DNA of 64,000 nucleotides from Pedobacter sp. N36a (lineage in GTDB: Bacteria > Bacteroidota > Bacteroidia > Sphingobacteriales > Sphingobacteriaceae). Where the stretch lies: positions 62,001 to 126,000 of the forward strand of contig NZ_JACSZW010000002.1 of assembly GCF_014472395.1 (NCBI RefSeq). Direction: 5' to 3'. Under the pieces are notes generated by a model. That model had not been told where the DNA came from and searched no databases. It worked only from the letters and a program-made list of their open reading frames with translations. Made by a program: the position numbers and the translations under genes. Below, one piece after another: positions 43,327 to 53,634 of the stretch (its first letter is position 1; every line of letters starts with the position of its first letter).

Positions 43327-43571
43327 TTTTAAAAACACCAATTTTCAGCTTTGAAAGCTATAATTGTTTGGGGATCCTTTGATCAGCTTATGCGGTAGGT
43401 TGCTAGGGCCTATATAGGTGAATTTGCCTCTCAAGGAGGGAGTATGCTTCTTTTAAGATACACCTATTGAGAACTAATATCATTAGTATTTATAATGATT
43501 ATAGTAGGTTTTTGGTGTTTTTTATTAGTATCTTGCTGAAAGATTAATTCACCTTAATAAATCTCTTCATC

Positions 43572-44411
43572 ATGGCAAAATTTAATGTAGGCCCCTATGG
43601 CCACCCTTCTGGGAAAATAGGAAATATGGTTTTTTATATGTTAAACGGACAGGGAGTATGTCGGTTGATTGGTAAGGCAGGCAAACCTACGATAAAACAG
43701 CTGGCCAATCGTCAGGCAATGGCTGTGACTATGGAATTGCTGAAACCAATGGCTAATTTTATCAATGTCAGTTTCAAGCTGGAGGCAGCAGGAACGATAC
43801 GAAATCCCCATAATCTGGCTACTTCTTACAACAAAAAACACGCTTTAACCGGTGAATATCCCAATTTAAGGATAGATTATGAAAAAGTTGTGCTTAGCCG
43901 GGGAAGCCTGGAATTGATCAAGGACCTGAACATCAGTAAAGGCGAGCATGGGATCAATTTAACCTGGAATTCCGACTATAATGAAAATGCGGATACTGAT
44001 GACATCATGATGGTCATGGTGAACCATCCAGGCAGAAATAAGGCAAGTGCCTTCCTGAATGCTGGGAAAAGAGTTGATGGAGGCTGTTTTATTCCACTTG
44101 ATAAAGATTGGATGATGGAGGAACAGATGGAGATCTATATCTGCTTGAAATCGGCTAATGGCAAATTAATTTCGGACAGCCTTTACGCAGGAAACCTAAA
44201 TGGCGCCGCGGAAACGGCACAGCAAAAAGCAGATGCAGCGCATTATAATCTCATAAAAACGCGGTTTGATCAGGTATCTGCAGCTTATCAGAAAAAAAGA
44301 ATGGATGCTGCGGAGGACATCCCCAAAACCAAGGCGTTCCGGCAGCTGGAAAGAGAATACCATGTGTTAAAGGATAAATTGATCCATCTAGCAGGGAAGC
44401 CTTTGTCTTAA
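43572..44411 (+). CDS. DUF6266-family protein
   Basis: 279 residues, no signal peptide. The N-terminal start (AKFNVGPYGHPSGKIGNMVFY) is the family hallmark: a Gly-rich segment followed by GKIGN and a QLANRQAMA motif. The middle has beta strands and the end a helical coiled coil (residues 215-275, Ala/Gln/Lys-rich). DUF6266 genes are numerous in Sphingobacteriaceae and their role is unknown. Here it stands alone between two glycosidase genes with gaps of about 245 and 149 bases. Confidence 0.88.
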   Translation: MAKFNVGPYGHPSGKIGNMVFYMLNGQGVCRLIGKAGKPTIKQLANRQAMAVTMELLKPMANFINVSFKLEAAGTIRNPHNLATSYNKKHALTGEYPNLRIDYEKVVLSRGSLELIKDLNISKGEHGINLTWNSDYNENADTDDIMMVMVNHPGRNKASAFLNAGKRVDGGCFIPLDKDWMMEEQMEIYICLKSANGKLISDSLYAGNLNGAAETAQQKADAAHYNLIKTRFDQVSAAYQKKRMDAAEDIPKTKAFRQLEREYHVLKDKLIHLAGKPLS

Positions 44412-44560
44412 AATCTGGGTATGATCTGCCTTTTCCTGGTTTATTTTTCTTTGTTCTGGCCAATGGGTTTATTGTAATGAATAGTGCCGGTTAAATTTTT
44501 AATGCTAAAATCGTAGTTTTAGGGTTCTAATATTTCTTAAACACAATTTAACCTAGCCAA

Positions 44561-46378
44561 TTGAAGAAAACTATTTTACTGGTCTTATTAACTTTCAGCT
44601 TAATACCACCATTAACCGCGCAAACTACCACGAAAGTGTATAGGCTCTCTGCTTATGGCATAAAACCCAACACTGGAAGAAACATTACTCCTTTATTAGG
44701 GAAATTACTAAAGGAGATTAAGGGTAAAACGACTGATCAGGAAACTGTAGTGATTCAGTTTCAAAAGGGGAAGTATCAGTTTTATCCGGAAGGAGCTGTA
44801 AAAAGAGAATACTATATCTCTAATCATGATCAGCTGAACCCAAAGACAGTTGGAATCGAAATAGATCAATTCAAGAACATCACATTGGATGGTAATGGGG
44901 CAGATTTGATGTTTTATGGAAGAATGCTTCCTCTAGCATTAATTGAAAGCAGCAATGTGAAGATCAAGAACCTAAGCATCGATTTTGAGAAACCACAAAT
45001 TACGCAGGTAAAGATTATTGCCAATGACGCCGCAGAAGGAAGCATCACTTTTGAAACTGCTCCATGGGTAAAATATAAAATAAAAGACAGCACTTTCTTC
45101 AATGTAGGTGAAGACTGGGAGATGCAGCCAAACTCGGGTATCGCTTTCGAAAACGGTACTAAGCACATCATTTTTGATAGCGGAGATATCAGGGTCGGGA
45201 CTAAAGGCGTGTCTGAGCTTTCCCCTGGAAAGATCAAGGCACACCACTGGAAAAATAAAAAACTGATCCCTGGAACAGTCATCGCTATGAGAAGCTGGGG
45301 CCGTCCTAATCCAGGCATTTTTGTACACAAAGGCAAGGATATCCATCTTGAAAATGTGAAAGTTCATTATGCAGAGGGTATGGGACTTTTAGCGCAGCTG
45401 ACCGAAAACATTTATATGGATGGTTTTGGGGTGTGTTTAAGGGGTAAAAATGACCCTAGATATTTTACTACTCAGGCAGATGCTACTCACTTTTCTGGAT
45501 GCAAAGGAACAATTGTATCGAAAAACGGATTGTATGAAGGGATGATGGATGATGCGATCAACATCCACGGTACCTATCTGAAAATGATGAAAAGATTGGA
45601 TGATCATACGCTGATTGGCAGGTATATGGAAGGACAGTCTTTTGGTTTCGACTGGGGTAATGTACAGGATACGGTTCAATTTATCCAATCTAAAACCATG
45701 GACCTATGGGATGCTAAAAACACCATTGCTTCAATTACACCGATAAGAGCTAATCCTCAGGATCCAATTAAAGAGTTTAAAATCGAGTTTACCAATGCGC
45801 TGGGCAAGGAGATTGATCCTTCGAAAACAGATGTGGGTATTGAAAATTTATCCTGGACACCATCAGTAGTTTTTACAGGCAATACCATCCGCAACAACAG
45901 GGCAAGAGGAGCCTTGTTCAGTACACCAAAACCAACACTGGTTGCAGATAACTTATTTGATCATACTTCGGGCAGTGCCATTGTACTTTGCGGTGATAGC
46001 AACGGCTGGTATGAAACCGGATCTTGCAGAGACATTACCATTCGTAACAATACCTTTATCAATGCTTTGACCAGTATGTATCAATTTACTAATGCGATCA
46101 TTTCGATTTATCCAGAGGTTCCAGATCTTAAAAATCAAATGAAATACTTTCATTCAGGTATCAAGATAGAAAACAATAAGTTTGACACTTTTGATCAGCC
46201 GGTATTGTATGCAAAATCAGTAGATGGCATCACTTTTAAAAATAATATCATTAGGACCAATACCGCCTATCCAGCCTTTCATTTTAATAAAAAGCGGGTG
46301 CTTTTTGAAAGGGTCATCGGAGTGGAGTTAGGCAATAATAAAGTAGATGGAAAAGTAACTGATTTGCTGGCCAAATAA
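44561..46378 (+). CDS. GH110-type alpha-1,3-galactosidase, secreted
   Basis: 605 residues. The start is TTG at 44561: an in-frame stop at 44549-44551 leaves no earlier start, and the signal peptide (KKTILLVLLTFSL...LTAQ) begins right there. The body is a right-handed parallel beta-helix with repeats such as NITLDGNGADL, NVKIKNLSIDF and NIYMDGFGV. Three acidic residues match the spacing recalled for GH110: one in QADATHF (D307) and the pair D330-D331 in GMMDDAINIHG. Expected activity is removal of terminal alpha-1,3-linked galactose, as in blood group B type structures. Secreted, probably periplasmic. Confidence 0.9.
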   Translation: MKKTILLVLLTFSLIPPLTAQTTTKVYRLSAYGIKPNTGRNITPLLGKLLKEIKGKTTDQETVVIQFQKGKYQFYPEGAVKREYYISNHDQLNPKTVGIEIDQFKNITLDGNGADLMFYGRMLPLALIESSNVKIKNLSIDFEKPQITQVKIIANDAAEGSITFETAPWVKYKIKDSTFFNVGEDWEMQPNSGIAFENGTKHIIFDSGDIRVGTKGVSELSPGKIKAHHWKNKKLIPGTVIAMRSWGRPNPGIFVHKGKDIHLENVKVHYAEGMGLLAQLTENIYMDGFGVCLRGKNDPRYFTTQADATHFSGCKGTIVSKNGLYEGMMDDAINIHGTYLKMMKRLDDHTLIGRYMEGQSFGFDWGNVQDTVQFIQSKTMDLWDAKNTIASITPIRANPQDPIKEFKIEFTNALGKEIDPSKTDVGIENLSWTPSVVFTGNTIRNNRARGALFSTPKPTLVADNLFDHTSGSAIVLCGDSNGWYETGSCRDITIRNNTFINALTSMYQFTNAIISIYPEVPDLKNQMKYFHSGIKIENNKFDTFDQPVLYAKSVDGITFKNNIIRTNTAYPAFHFNKKRVLFERVIGVELGNNKVDGKVTDLLAK

Positions 46379-46628
46379 ACTGAAATTCAGTGCTTGCTAA
46401 CCTTCATAGCATGGAAGTTAATGAAATGTTTTTAATTGTCGCTGATCAGTTTCAGGGAAATATTGGATTTCAGCTTTCACAAATTCAGTTGTGATCGTAA
46501 AAAATATTTATGTACGTTTGTTAAGAGGGGATGATGCTATTGTTAGCTAAATGACAACCACCATCCCTAATTCTCAAATCTTGTTTTATTCTTTTTAAAA
46601 TGCTGGGGGGCATGGAATACCGGTTATA

Positions 46629-47222
46629 ATGAAAATGTATTCTGAATTTACGGATTCTGAATTGGTCCTTCTTTTAAAAGACAGGAACCATGAGGCCTTT
46701 GCAGAGATCTACAATAGATACGCAGTGCTGATGTTTTACAAAGTAAATCAAATGTTAAGGGACGAAGAGCCATCTAAAGACCTGGTCCAGGATTTATTTG
46801 TGGGCCTATGGGATAAACCTGAGTTGGTTCAGGAAGACAATAACATTGCTGGCTACCTTTACGTCGGTGCCAGAAACCGTGTGCTGAAATTCATACAACG
46901 TAACCAGCTTAAAAACGACCATATTGCTTCTTTAGCAAAATATGCGTCGGAAGTGAGCATGGAAACCATACAGGACATTGATGAGCGTGAACTGAAAATT
47001 ATTGTACAGCGCGAGATTGATCAATTGCCTCCTAAAATGAGGATCATATTCGAAATGAGCCGTAAGGATAACCTTTCCCATGCGGAAATTGCCGATAAAC
47101 TGGGTCTTTCCCACCAAACTGTAAAAAAGCAAGTCAACAACGCTTTGAAGATTCTTCGTTCAAAATTAGCCGTATATGCCCCAATCGGACTAATTATCAT
47201 TGAACTTTCCAAAAGAAACTGA
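46629..47222 (+). CDS. ECF sigma factor (FecI-like)
   Basis: 197 residues; an ATG two codons later (46635) could also serve. Region 2 is at AFAEIYNRYAVLMFYKVNQML...DLVQDLFVGLWDKPE, and region 4 at EIDQLPPKMRIIFEMSRKDNLSHAEIADKLGLSHQTVKKQ. A hydrophobic tail (YAPIGLIIIEL) closes the protein. It should activate the SusCD operon that follows, controlled by the FecR protein encoded 121 bases downstream. A 250-base noncoding stretch precedes it and probably carries its promoter. Confidence 0.93.
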   Translation: MKMYSEFTDSELVLLLKDRNHEAFAEIYNRYAVLMFYKVNQMLRDEEPSKDLVQDLFVGLWDKPELVQEDNNIAGYLYVGARNRVLKFIQRNQLKNDHIASLAKYASEVSMETIQDIDERELKIIVQREIDQLPPKMRIIFEMSRKDNLSHAEIADKLGLSHQTVKKQVNNALKILRSKLAVYAPIGLIIIELSKRN

Positions 47223-47343
47223 AATATTTAACACTGAAAATCAGTTGGTTGCAATTATTTTCTATTTTTTATCATTTTCATCTACGCCCTGAGGGCTTTT
47301 CATGGCTATTACTATAAATCAGGGATAAAACTGATACAAATAG

Positions 47344-48519
47344 ATGAATAAAGAACAGGCAATGGAATTGATCAGGAAGTATAATGAAGGCATTGCCTCC
47401 AAGGAAGAAATCCGCCTGGTCGAAAACTGGTTTGTTCAGCAATCTGAGATCCAGCAGCAGCAGCCTGAAAACCTGGACTATCTGAAGGTAAAACAACAGA
47501 TGTGGCTAAATATTGACCAGCAAATTGAACGCCCTATAATTGAACGCAATGTCGGTTTCCCCCCTTCAAGAAAATCAATTTGGCGTTATAGTATAGCTGC
47601 CGCCGCTGCTGTAGTATTGATTTCGACGACGGCAATATGGTTCTATGGTGATTATAAAAATGCTGCTGGGCCTCAGATCGTTAAAAATGACATTCATCCT
47701 GGTAAAAATAAAGCGGTGCTGACACTTTCTGACGGAAGGAAAATTAGCCTGACTGATGCGCTGAATGGACAGCTGGCGCAGCAGGAGGGGGTAACCATCA
47801 GTAAAACTGCAAACGGACAATTGATTTATCAGATTGCTCCAAATGCTTCCGGAAAAAGGAGTTCGGAATACAATACCATTGAAGCACCACGAGGCGGCCA
47901 GTGGCAGGTGATGCTGCCAGATGGCTCAAAAGTATTTCTAAATGCTTCTTCCAGTTTAAAGTACCCTGTAAGTTTTGCTGCTAAAGAAAGAAAAGTAGAA
48001 TTAAAAGGAGAGGCCTATTTTGAAATCTTCCACAATAAAAAATCTCCATTCCGTGTTCTGGCAAAAGGGCAGACGGTGGAAGTATTGGGGACTCATTTTA
48101 ACATCATGTCTTACGAAGATGAGAAAACCGTAAAAACCACCTTGCTATCCGGAAGTGTGAAAGTTTCCGCCAATGGAAACAATACTGCTAAGGGGATCGA
48201 ATCGCTGATTCTGAAACCTGGCGAGCAGGCACAGGTTGCTCCGGGATATATGAAAGTGATCAATGATGTAGACCTCGAAGATGTACTGGCCTGGAAAAAT
48301 GGGTATTTCAAATTCAATGAAAACCTGCAGTCTATCATGACTAAAGTTTCCAGATGGTACGATGTGGAGGTAGTTTATGAAACCCAGCCAGATCCTGATT
48401 TTAAATTCAAAGGCGAGATTTCCAGGGATAAAAATATCTCTGAGTTGTTGAATATGCTTGATTATACAGGGAATGTCCACTTTAAAATTGAAGGAAGGAG
48501 GATTATCGTTAAAAAATAG
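47344..48519 (+). CDS. FecR-type anti-sigma factor with DUF4974
   Basis: 391 residues. N-terminal cytoplasmic sigma-binding region, one membrane segment at about 79-100 (YSIAAAAAVVLISTTAIWF), then the periplasmic FecR domain (IEAPRGGQWQVMLPDGSKVFLNASSSLKYP, GEAYFEIFHNKKSPFRV) and DUF4974 (residues 310-391). Compared with the other FecR in the window it has an additional spacer between membrane and FecR domain, typical of the longer subtype. It should be controlled by the STN domain of the SusC product downstream. Confidence 0.93.
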   Translation: MNKEQAMELIRKYNEGIASKEEIRLVENWFVQQSEIQQQQPENLDYLKVKQQMWLNIDQQIERPIIERNVGFPPSRKSIWRYSIAAAAAVVLISTTAIWFYGDYKNAAGPQIVKNDIHPGKNKAVLTLSDGRKISLTDALNGQLAQQEGVTISKTANGQLIYQIAPNASGKRSSEYNTIEAPRGGQWQVMLPDGSKVFLNASSSLKYPVSFAAKERKVELKGEAYFEIFHNKKSPFRVLAKGQTVEVLGTHFNIMSYEDEKTVKTTLLSGSVKVSANGNNTAKGIESLILKPGEQAQVAPGYMKVINDVDLEDVLAWKNGYFKFNENLQSIMTKVSRWYDVEVVYETQPDPDFKFKGEISRDKNISELLNMLDYTGNVHFKIEGRRIIVKK

Positions 48520-48549
48520 ATACTATTTAAAACGTAATCCAAAAAAAGA

Positions 48550-48578
48550 GGTCAGAAGTGCTGGAAACACCCCTGACC
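48550..48578 (+). terminator. Hairpin between FecR and SusC genes
   Basis: GGTCAG pairs with CTGACC, with an inner GTG/CAC stem. It lies 31 bases after the FecR stop in a 190-base leader before SusC. There is no strong T run, so it is an attenuator candidate at most. It mirrors the element at 33055 in the other sigma locus. Confidence 0.45.
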
Positions 48579-48709
48579 GATGCTGGATACGTTCATAAAA
48601 ATTTGAGATCCTATCAACTAAACCAGACAAACAAACTTAGCAAATATTGTGAGTTATTACAATGTTACGGTTTCATCGGCCGCTAAGAATTTGTCCTAAA
48701 CCAGATGAA

Positions 48710-51700
48710 ATGTATAAAACCTATACGAACAAACCCGTACTGAAAAAGTATGTCCATAAAGTTTTGCTAATGATGCGATTCACCACTGTTATTTTAATAG
48801 CGACCATGATGCAGGTAAGTGCGAGTAGTTTCGCTCAGCGCATTACCCTGAATACCAAAAATACCCAATTGGAGAAGGTGTTAAAGAACATTCGATCGCA
48901 AAGTGGTTATGATTTCCTTTTTAGTGAAGCATTGATTAAGTCCAGCAAACCGATCTCTATCTCTGTGAGAAATGCATCGATAGAAGAGGTCCTGGAAAAG
49001 TGTTTTAACGAGCAGCCGATCACTTATAAGATTGAAAATAAAACCGTTTTGCTGAGGGCGAAAGCACCGACGATCATGGATCGTGTTGCTGCAATTTTTG
49101 CCGGTGATATAGAAGTCCGCGGAAATATTGTCAATAAAAAGACGAATGAACCCCTAAGTGGAGTTACACTTAAAGTCAAGAATAGAAAAATAAACGTGGG
49201 TTCTAATGCTAAGGGGGAATTTTTCCTGCCTAAGCTAGAAGAAAATACGGTCATTACCTTTAGTTCTGTAGGATTTGATTCCGTACAGGTCAGGTTGGGG
49301 GAATTTGAAAAAATGGCACCAAATACCAGTTCATTTTCTAAAGATATCAGTGTAGTGAAAACCGCCGCAGGCTTTTACCTGACCATCATGATGGAGCCAT
49401 CAGTTTCCTTTTTGGATGAAGTAATGGTGCAGGCTTATGGGACCACAGACCGTCGTTTAAGTACCGGTAATATCTCCAGGATTACTTCCAAAGAGTTAGA
49501 ACAACAGCCGGTGATGAATCCTTTATTGGCTTTACAGGGAAGGATTCCTGGCGTGATTGTGACCCCAACCAATGGTTATGCGAGCAGCCCGGTAAAAGTA
49601 GAAATCAGAGGAAGAAAATCAGTCAATAATGATTTCGTTTCTGATCCTTTGTACGTGATCGATGGGGTACCTCAAAATAACCTGGAAGTGGGTGGAATAT
49701 CTAGTTACGAGACAGGTTCTTCTGGAATTACTCAGAATATTCGTTCCCCTACAGGAGGTCAGAGTCCGATGTTTAACATCAATAGTAAAGATATTGAAAG
49801 TATCGAAGTCTTGAAAGACGGTGATGCTACTGCGATTTATGGTTCAAGGGCAGCCAATGGAGTCATCTTGATTACGACCAAAAAAGGCAGACCAGGGGCG
49901 ACCAAATTTTCAATAGGCGTGGAGCAGGCTTTTTCTGAAGTCACCAAACACTGGGATGTACTTACTACACCAGAATACCTGCAAATCAGAAGAGAAGCGT
50001 TTAAAAATGACAATATCATTCCTGACTTCATCAACGCACCTGACCTGGTGCTTTGGGACCAAAATAAACAGACCGACTGGCAAAAATTACTTTGGGGAAA
50101 TATTGGTAAACAGTCTAATGTGAACATGAGTTTAACTGGTGGAGATGTGCAAACCCAATTTCGCCTGGGTGCTAATTATGGAAAACAAACCGAAATCCTA
50201 ACCAGTACAGGAAGCAACCAAAGGGCTGGACTAGCCTTTAACCTGGGGCATAAAACTGCAGATCGGAAGTTTAAGATAGATCTTGGAGGGATGTATACCT
50301 ATACCACCGTCAATACTACTGGTTTTCCTAGTATGGGTACTTTGCCACCCAATGCTCCTGATATTTATGGACCTGATGGCCTCTTTAATTTTGGTCCATG
50401 GAGATCATCTCCTGAATCAAGAGTAAGCTTTCCTTTTGGTGTATTGGATAATCCGTATTTTTCTGATACTCATATGATCACCAGTAATTTAAGATTGAGT
50501 TATGAGATCCTGGATAACCTGAATTTTTCTACCAATTTTGGATACAATTACAGCAATAATACCAATAAATACCTGAGCTATATCCGAGCACAGGATCCGA
50601 TCACTAACCCCACAGGATCGTCATTTTTTGGCAGCAATACCAATATGAATGTGCTGGTAGAACCACAGCTGGACTATAGAACGAAAATAAGCAAAGGACA
50701 GCTTTCTCTACTATTAGGGGGATCTCTCCAGAAAAATATAACGAGGGCCAATTCTATCACAGGTATTGGCTATGAGAACGATGACTTCATCGAATCAATT
50801 TTTCTAGCGCCTGGTACTTTTAATCCTACAGGAGATGTTGGATATTATAAATACGCTGCTGTATTTGGCAGGATCAATTATAAATGGGAAGAGAAATATA
50901 TCCTTAACCTGAATTTTCGAAGAGACGGATCCTCCCGATTTGGTCCAGGCAACCAGTTCGGTAATTTTGGTTCTGTTGGCGCCGCTTGGATCCTAACGGA
51001 AGAAAAGGGGATCAGAAAAGCACTTCCTGACTTTATCAGTTTCCTGAAGCTGAGGGGAAGTTATGCCTTAACGGGCAGCGATGCTATTGGTGACTATAAA
51101 TACCTGGCACAATGGGCTAAAAGTAAAGGTTATGCTAATGCATTGCCTGATTATGACGAATCCGGTTCTCTCATCAGTGTTTTGGCCTTGAATCCAAATT
51201 ACCAATGGCAGGTGAATAAAAAAATGGAAGGCGCCCTGCAAATCGGGTTCTTAGACAACCGGATTAATGTGCAGTTTGATCTGTACCGGGAACGCTGCGA
51301 CAACCAGCTGACTGAATTTCCTATACCGCTTTATACTGGTTTCCCAGCTGTGGTTTCTAACTGGCCTGCAGTAGTAGACAATAGGGGCTGGGACTTCACG
51401 GTAAATGCAGATCTGATTAAAAACGAAAACTTTAACTGGTCGGTCGCAGTGTTTGCTTCCAGAAACAAAAATATATTGGTTTCTTATCCGGATATCGCGC
51501 ATTCCCCTTTTGCAAATAAATTGAAAGTCGGTAAATCTATCAATACCAAATATCTTTTCCATTATTTAGGCGTAGATCCGCTGACTGGAGTTTACAAGAT
51601 GGAAGATTATAATCAGAATGGTAGTATAGAGCAGAATTCTGGTGGACTAGCAGGTGATGGCGATCAATATGTGGCCTTAGATCTTTCGCCAAAACTTACC

Positions 51701-52162
51701 GGTGGAATGACTAGTAATTTTAGTTATAAAAACCTCAGCTTGAGTACCACCTTCAATTACAACAGTTTTATAGGTTCTGATCCCAATTACAACTCAGACG
51801 TATATGCTGGAAACTTAGGGAATCTACCAAGACAGATCCTCGGTAATTATTGGAAGGCTCCAGGCGACCATGCCTTGTATCCAAAAGCAACCACGATGTT
51901 TAATGAGGGAACAAGTCAGTTTGCGAATTCTGATGGCCGATATAGGAGTGTTTCTTATGTCCGACTGTCTAATCTGGCCCTTTCGTATACTTTAAATCAA
52001 AATTGGGCTAAAAAATTAGGCGCAGAATCGCTGAGGATTTATATGAATGCTCAGAATGTATTTGTGATCAGTAATGTCACAGGTTTTGATCCTGATGTAC
52101 AGCAGTTTGGGGCGCTTCCGCCTGCTAAAATCTATTTATGTGGGCTTTCCGTAACTTTTTAA
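48710..52162 (+). CDS. SusC-type TonB-linked outer-membrane protein with STN domain
   Basis: 1150 residues from the ATG at 48710; a start at 48662 adds 16 residues before a normal N-terminus (MYKTYTNKPVLKKYVHKVLL) and is less likely. A signal sequence with a long n-region ends near SSFAQ, then an STN domain (ITLNTKNTQLEKVLKNIRSQS), a carboxypeptidase-like domain (VRGNIVNKKTNEPLSGVTL), the plug (PLLALQGRIPGVIVTP, YVIDGVPQNN, IYGSRAANGVILITTK) and the barrel. It should signal to FecR and import a substrate with the SusD downstream. Peptidase and ABC genes further on hint at a peptide-like ligand (inference). Confidence 0.96.
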   Translation: MYKTYTNKPVLKKYVHKVLLMMRFTTVILIATMMQVSASSFAQRITLNTKNTQLEKVLKNIRSQSGYDFLFSEALIKSSKPISISVRNASIEEVLEKCFNEQPITYKIENKTVLLRAKAPTIMDRVAAIFAGDIEVRGNIVNKKTNEPLSGVTLKVKNRKINVGSNAKGEFFLPKLEENTVITFSSVGFDSVQVRLGEFEKMAPNTSSFSKDISVVKTAAGFYLTIMMEPSVSFLDEVMVQAYGTTDRRLSTGNISRITSKELEQQPVMNPLLALQGRIPGVIVTPTNGYASSPVKVEIRGRKSVNNDFVSDPLYVIDGVPQNNLEVGGISSYETGSSGITQNIRSPTGGQSPMFNINSKDIESIEVLKDGDATAIYGSRAANGVILITTKKGRPGATKFSIGVEQAFSEVTKHWDVLTTPEYLQIRREAFKNDNIIPDFINAPDLVLWDQNKQTDWQKLLWGNIGKQSNVNMSLTGGDVQTQFRLGANYGKQTEILTSTGSNQRAGLAFNLGHKTADRKFKIDLGGMYTYTTVNTTGFPSMGTLPPNAPDIYGPDGLFNFGPWRSSPESRVSFPFGVLDNPYFSDTHMITSNLRLSYEILDNLNFSTNFGYNYSNNTNKYLSYIRAQDPITNPTGSSFFGSNTNMNVLVEPQLDYRTKISKGQLSLLLGGSLQKNITRANSITGIGYENDDFIESIFLAPGTFNPTGDVGYYKYAAVFGRINYKWEEKYILNLNFRRDGSSRFGPGNQFGNFGSVGAAWILTEEKGIRKALPDFISFLKLRGSYALTGSDAIGDYKYLAQWAKSKGYANALPDYDESGSLISVLALNPNYQWQVNKKMEGALQIGFLDNRINVQFDLYRERCDNQLTEFPIPLYTGFPAVVSNWPAVVDNRGWDFTVNADLIKNENFNWSVAVFASRNKNILVSYPDIAHSPFANKLKVGKSINTKYLFHYLGVDPLTGVYKMEDYNQNGSIEQNSGGLAGDGDQYVALDLSPKLTGGMTSNFSYKNLSLSTTFNYNSFIGSDPNYNSDVYAGNLGNLPRQILGNYWKAPGDHALYPKATTMFNEGTSQFANSDGRYRSVSYVRLSNLALSYTLNQNWAKKLGAESLRIYMNAQNVFVISNVTGFDPDVQQFGALPPAKIYLCGLSVTF

Positions 52163-52173
52163 TTCCTATCGAG

Positions 52174-53616
52174 ATGACAATTAAAAGAAATTTAAACCGC
52201 TATACTTTATTTGCTGCAATCATCCTGATGTGTGCTTCCTGTAAGGACATGATCGCCATTCCCGATCCGATCAATACCATTACTACGGATAAGGTTTTTG
52301 ATAATGACAATCAGGCCAATTCTGCAGTGACTGGCGCCTATTCACAATTGATTAATAGTGAGGGGCTTAATTTTGGAAATGGCTTAACCACTTCTTTGGG
52401 TAGCATGGGTGCTGATGAACTCAGCATGTCCAGCAGTAGCCCCAGTCCATATTACATTAATAAAATACCAACAGAAGACTTTACTACCCGCGCATTATGG
52501 GTGACTGCTTATAGTAATATTTACAATGCCAATGCCATTATTGAAGGGATCAGTGCCTCTACCTCTACTAAATTACATGCAGAGGTAAGGATCAAGCTGA
52601 CTGCTGAGGCTAAGTTTTTGAGGGCTTATAGCTATTTTTATCTGGTGAACCTTTTTGGAGATGTACCATTGGCACTTTCAGCGGATTTTAATAAAACTGC
52701 GAAGATGACCCGGACACCTGCAGCAGAAGTGTATGCACAGGTGATCAAAGACTTGCAGGATGCTAAAGCAAACCTGACTGCTGATTTTTCAGGATCAAAA
52801 ATTGGAGAACGCATTCGTGCTAATAAATGGGCAGCAACAGCAATGCTGGCCAGGGTTTACCTGTATACAGGAGATTACGCCAATGCCGCTGCAGCAGCAA
52901 CAGAAGTGATTGATCAAAGCGGATTATTTGAATTGAAGTCGGATTTAAATGAGGTGTTTTTAAAGAATAATAAAGAAGCCATCTGGCAATTACAGCATAG
53001 CAATAAGATGAGTCCTCATGGAAATGCAACCCCTGAAGGTTATGCCTTCAGAGCTTTTCCTGCTGGTATAGCCGGTCAATATTACGGTTACCGTGTTTCG
53101 GATGCGCTGGTACAGGCATTTGAAAATCAGGACCAAAGAAAGTCTTCCTGGCTGGTGCCGATTGACTTTGTAGGCACAACTACTTATTATATCAATAAAT
53201 ATAAAATAGGATTAGGAAATTCGGCGGTCAACGGGACGATTACAGAGTATTATACCATGCTCAGATTGGCAGAACAATACTTAATCAGGGCGGAAGCTTT
53301 AACGCTTGGTAACCAGCAATTGGATCTGGCAATTGCCGATCTGAACGTCATTCGTGCGCGCGCTGGTGTTACTGAGCTCCCAATGGGGCTTTCCAAGGCA
53401 GCGGTAGTGCTCGCGATTGAGAAAGAAAGAAGAACAGAGTTTTTCGTAGAATGGGGACACCGCTGGTTAGACCTGAAAAGAACAGGAAAGGCACATGATG
53501 TGCTCTCTGTTATTCCTATAAAACAACCTTGGGCAGGAGATTATCAGTTGCTATATCCAATTCCTGTTTCTGAGATCCAGTCAAATAATAAACTGACTCA
53601 AAATCCGGGTTATTAA
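52174..53616 (+). CDS. SusD/RagB-family outer-membrane lipoprotein
   Basis: 480 residues from the ATG at 52174, 11 bases after the SusC stop. The frame is open further upstream into SusC, but only this ATG gives a clean signal peptide and lipobox (LMCASCKD, Cys23). SusD hallmarks: LTAEAKFLRAYSYFYLVNLFGDVPL in the N-terminal half, and AIEKERRTEFFVEWGHRWLDLKRTG near the C-terminus, with the expected E-R-R and W-x-D. It should cap the SusC pore. A gap of 18 bases leads to the lipoprotein gene. Confidence 0.95.
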   Translation: MTIKRNLNRYTLFAAIILMCASCKDMIAIPDPINTITTDKVFDNDNQANSAVTGAYSQLINSEGLNFGNGLTTSLGSMGADELSMSSSSPSPYYINKIPTEDFTTRALWVTAYSNIYNANAIIEGISASTSTKLHAEVRIKLTAEAKFLRAYSYFYLVNLFGDVPLALSADFNKTAKMTRTPAAEVYAQVIKDLQDAKANLTADFSGSKIGERIRANKWAATAMLARVYLYTGDYANAAAAATEVIDQSGLFELKSDLNEVFLKNNKEAIWQLQHSNKMSPHGNATPEGYAFRAFPAGIAGQYYGYRVSDALVQAFENQDQRKSSWLVPIDFVGTTTYYINKYKIGLGNSAVNGTITEYYTMLRLAEQYLIRAEALTLGNQQLDLAIADLNVIRARAGVTELPMGLSKAAVVLAIEKERRTEFFVEWGHRWLDLKRTGKAHDVLSVIPIKQPWAGDYQLLYPIPVSEIQSNNKLTQNPGY

Positions 53617-53634
53617 CTTCCTAAACTGAACCAC

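Noticed and set aside
43480..43520. Imperfect AT-rich palindrome (TATCATTA ... TAATGATTA) before the DUF6266 gene
   Set aside because: It is short and AT-rich, with mismatches; chance is likely in such sequence.
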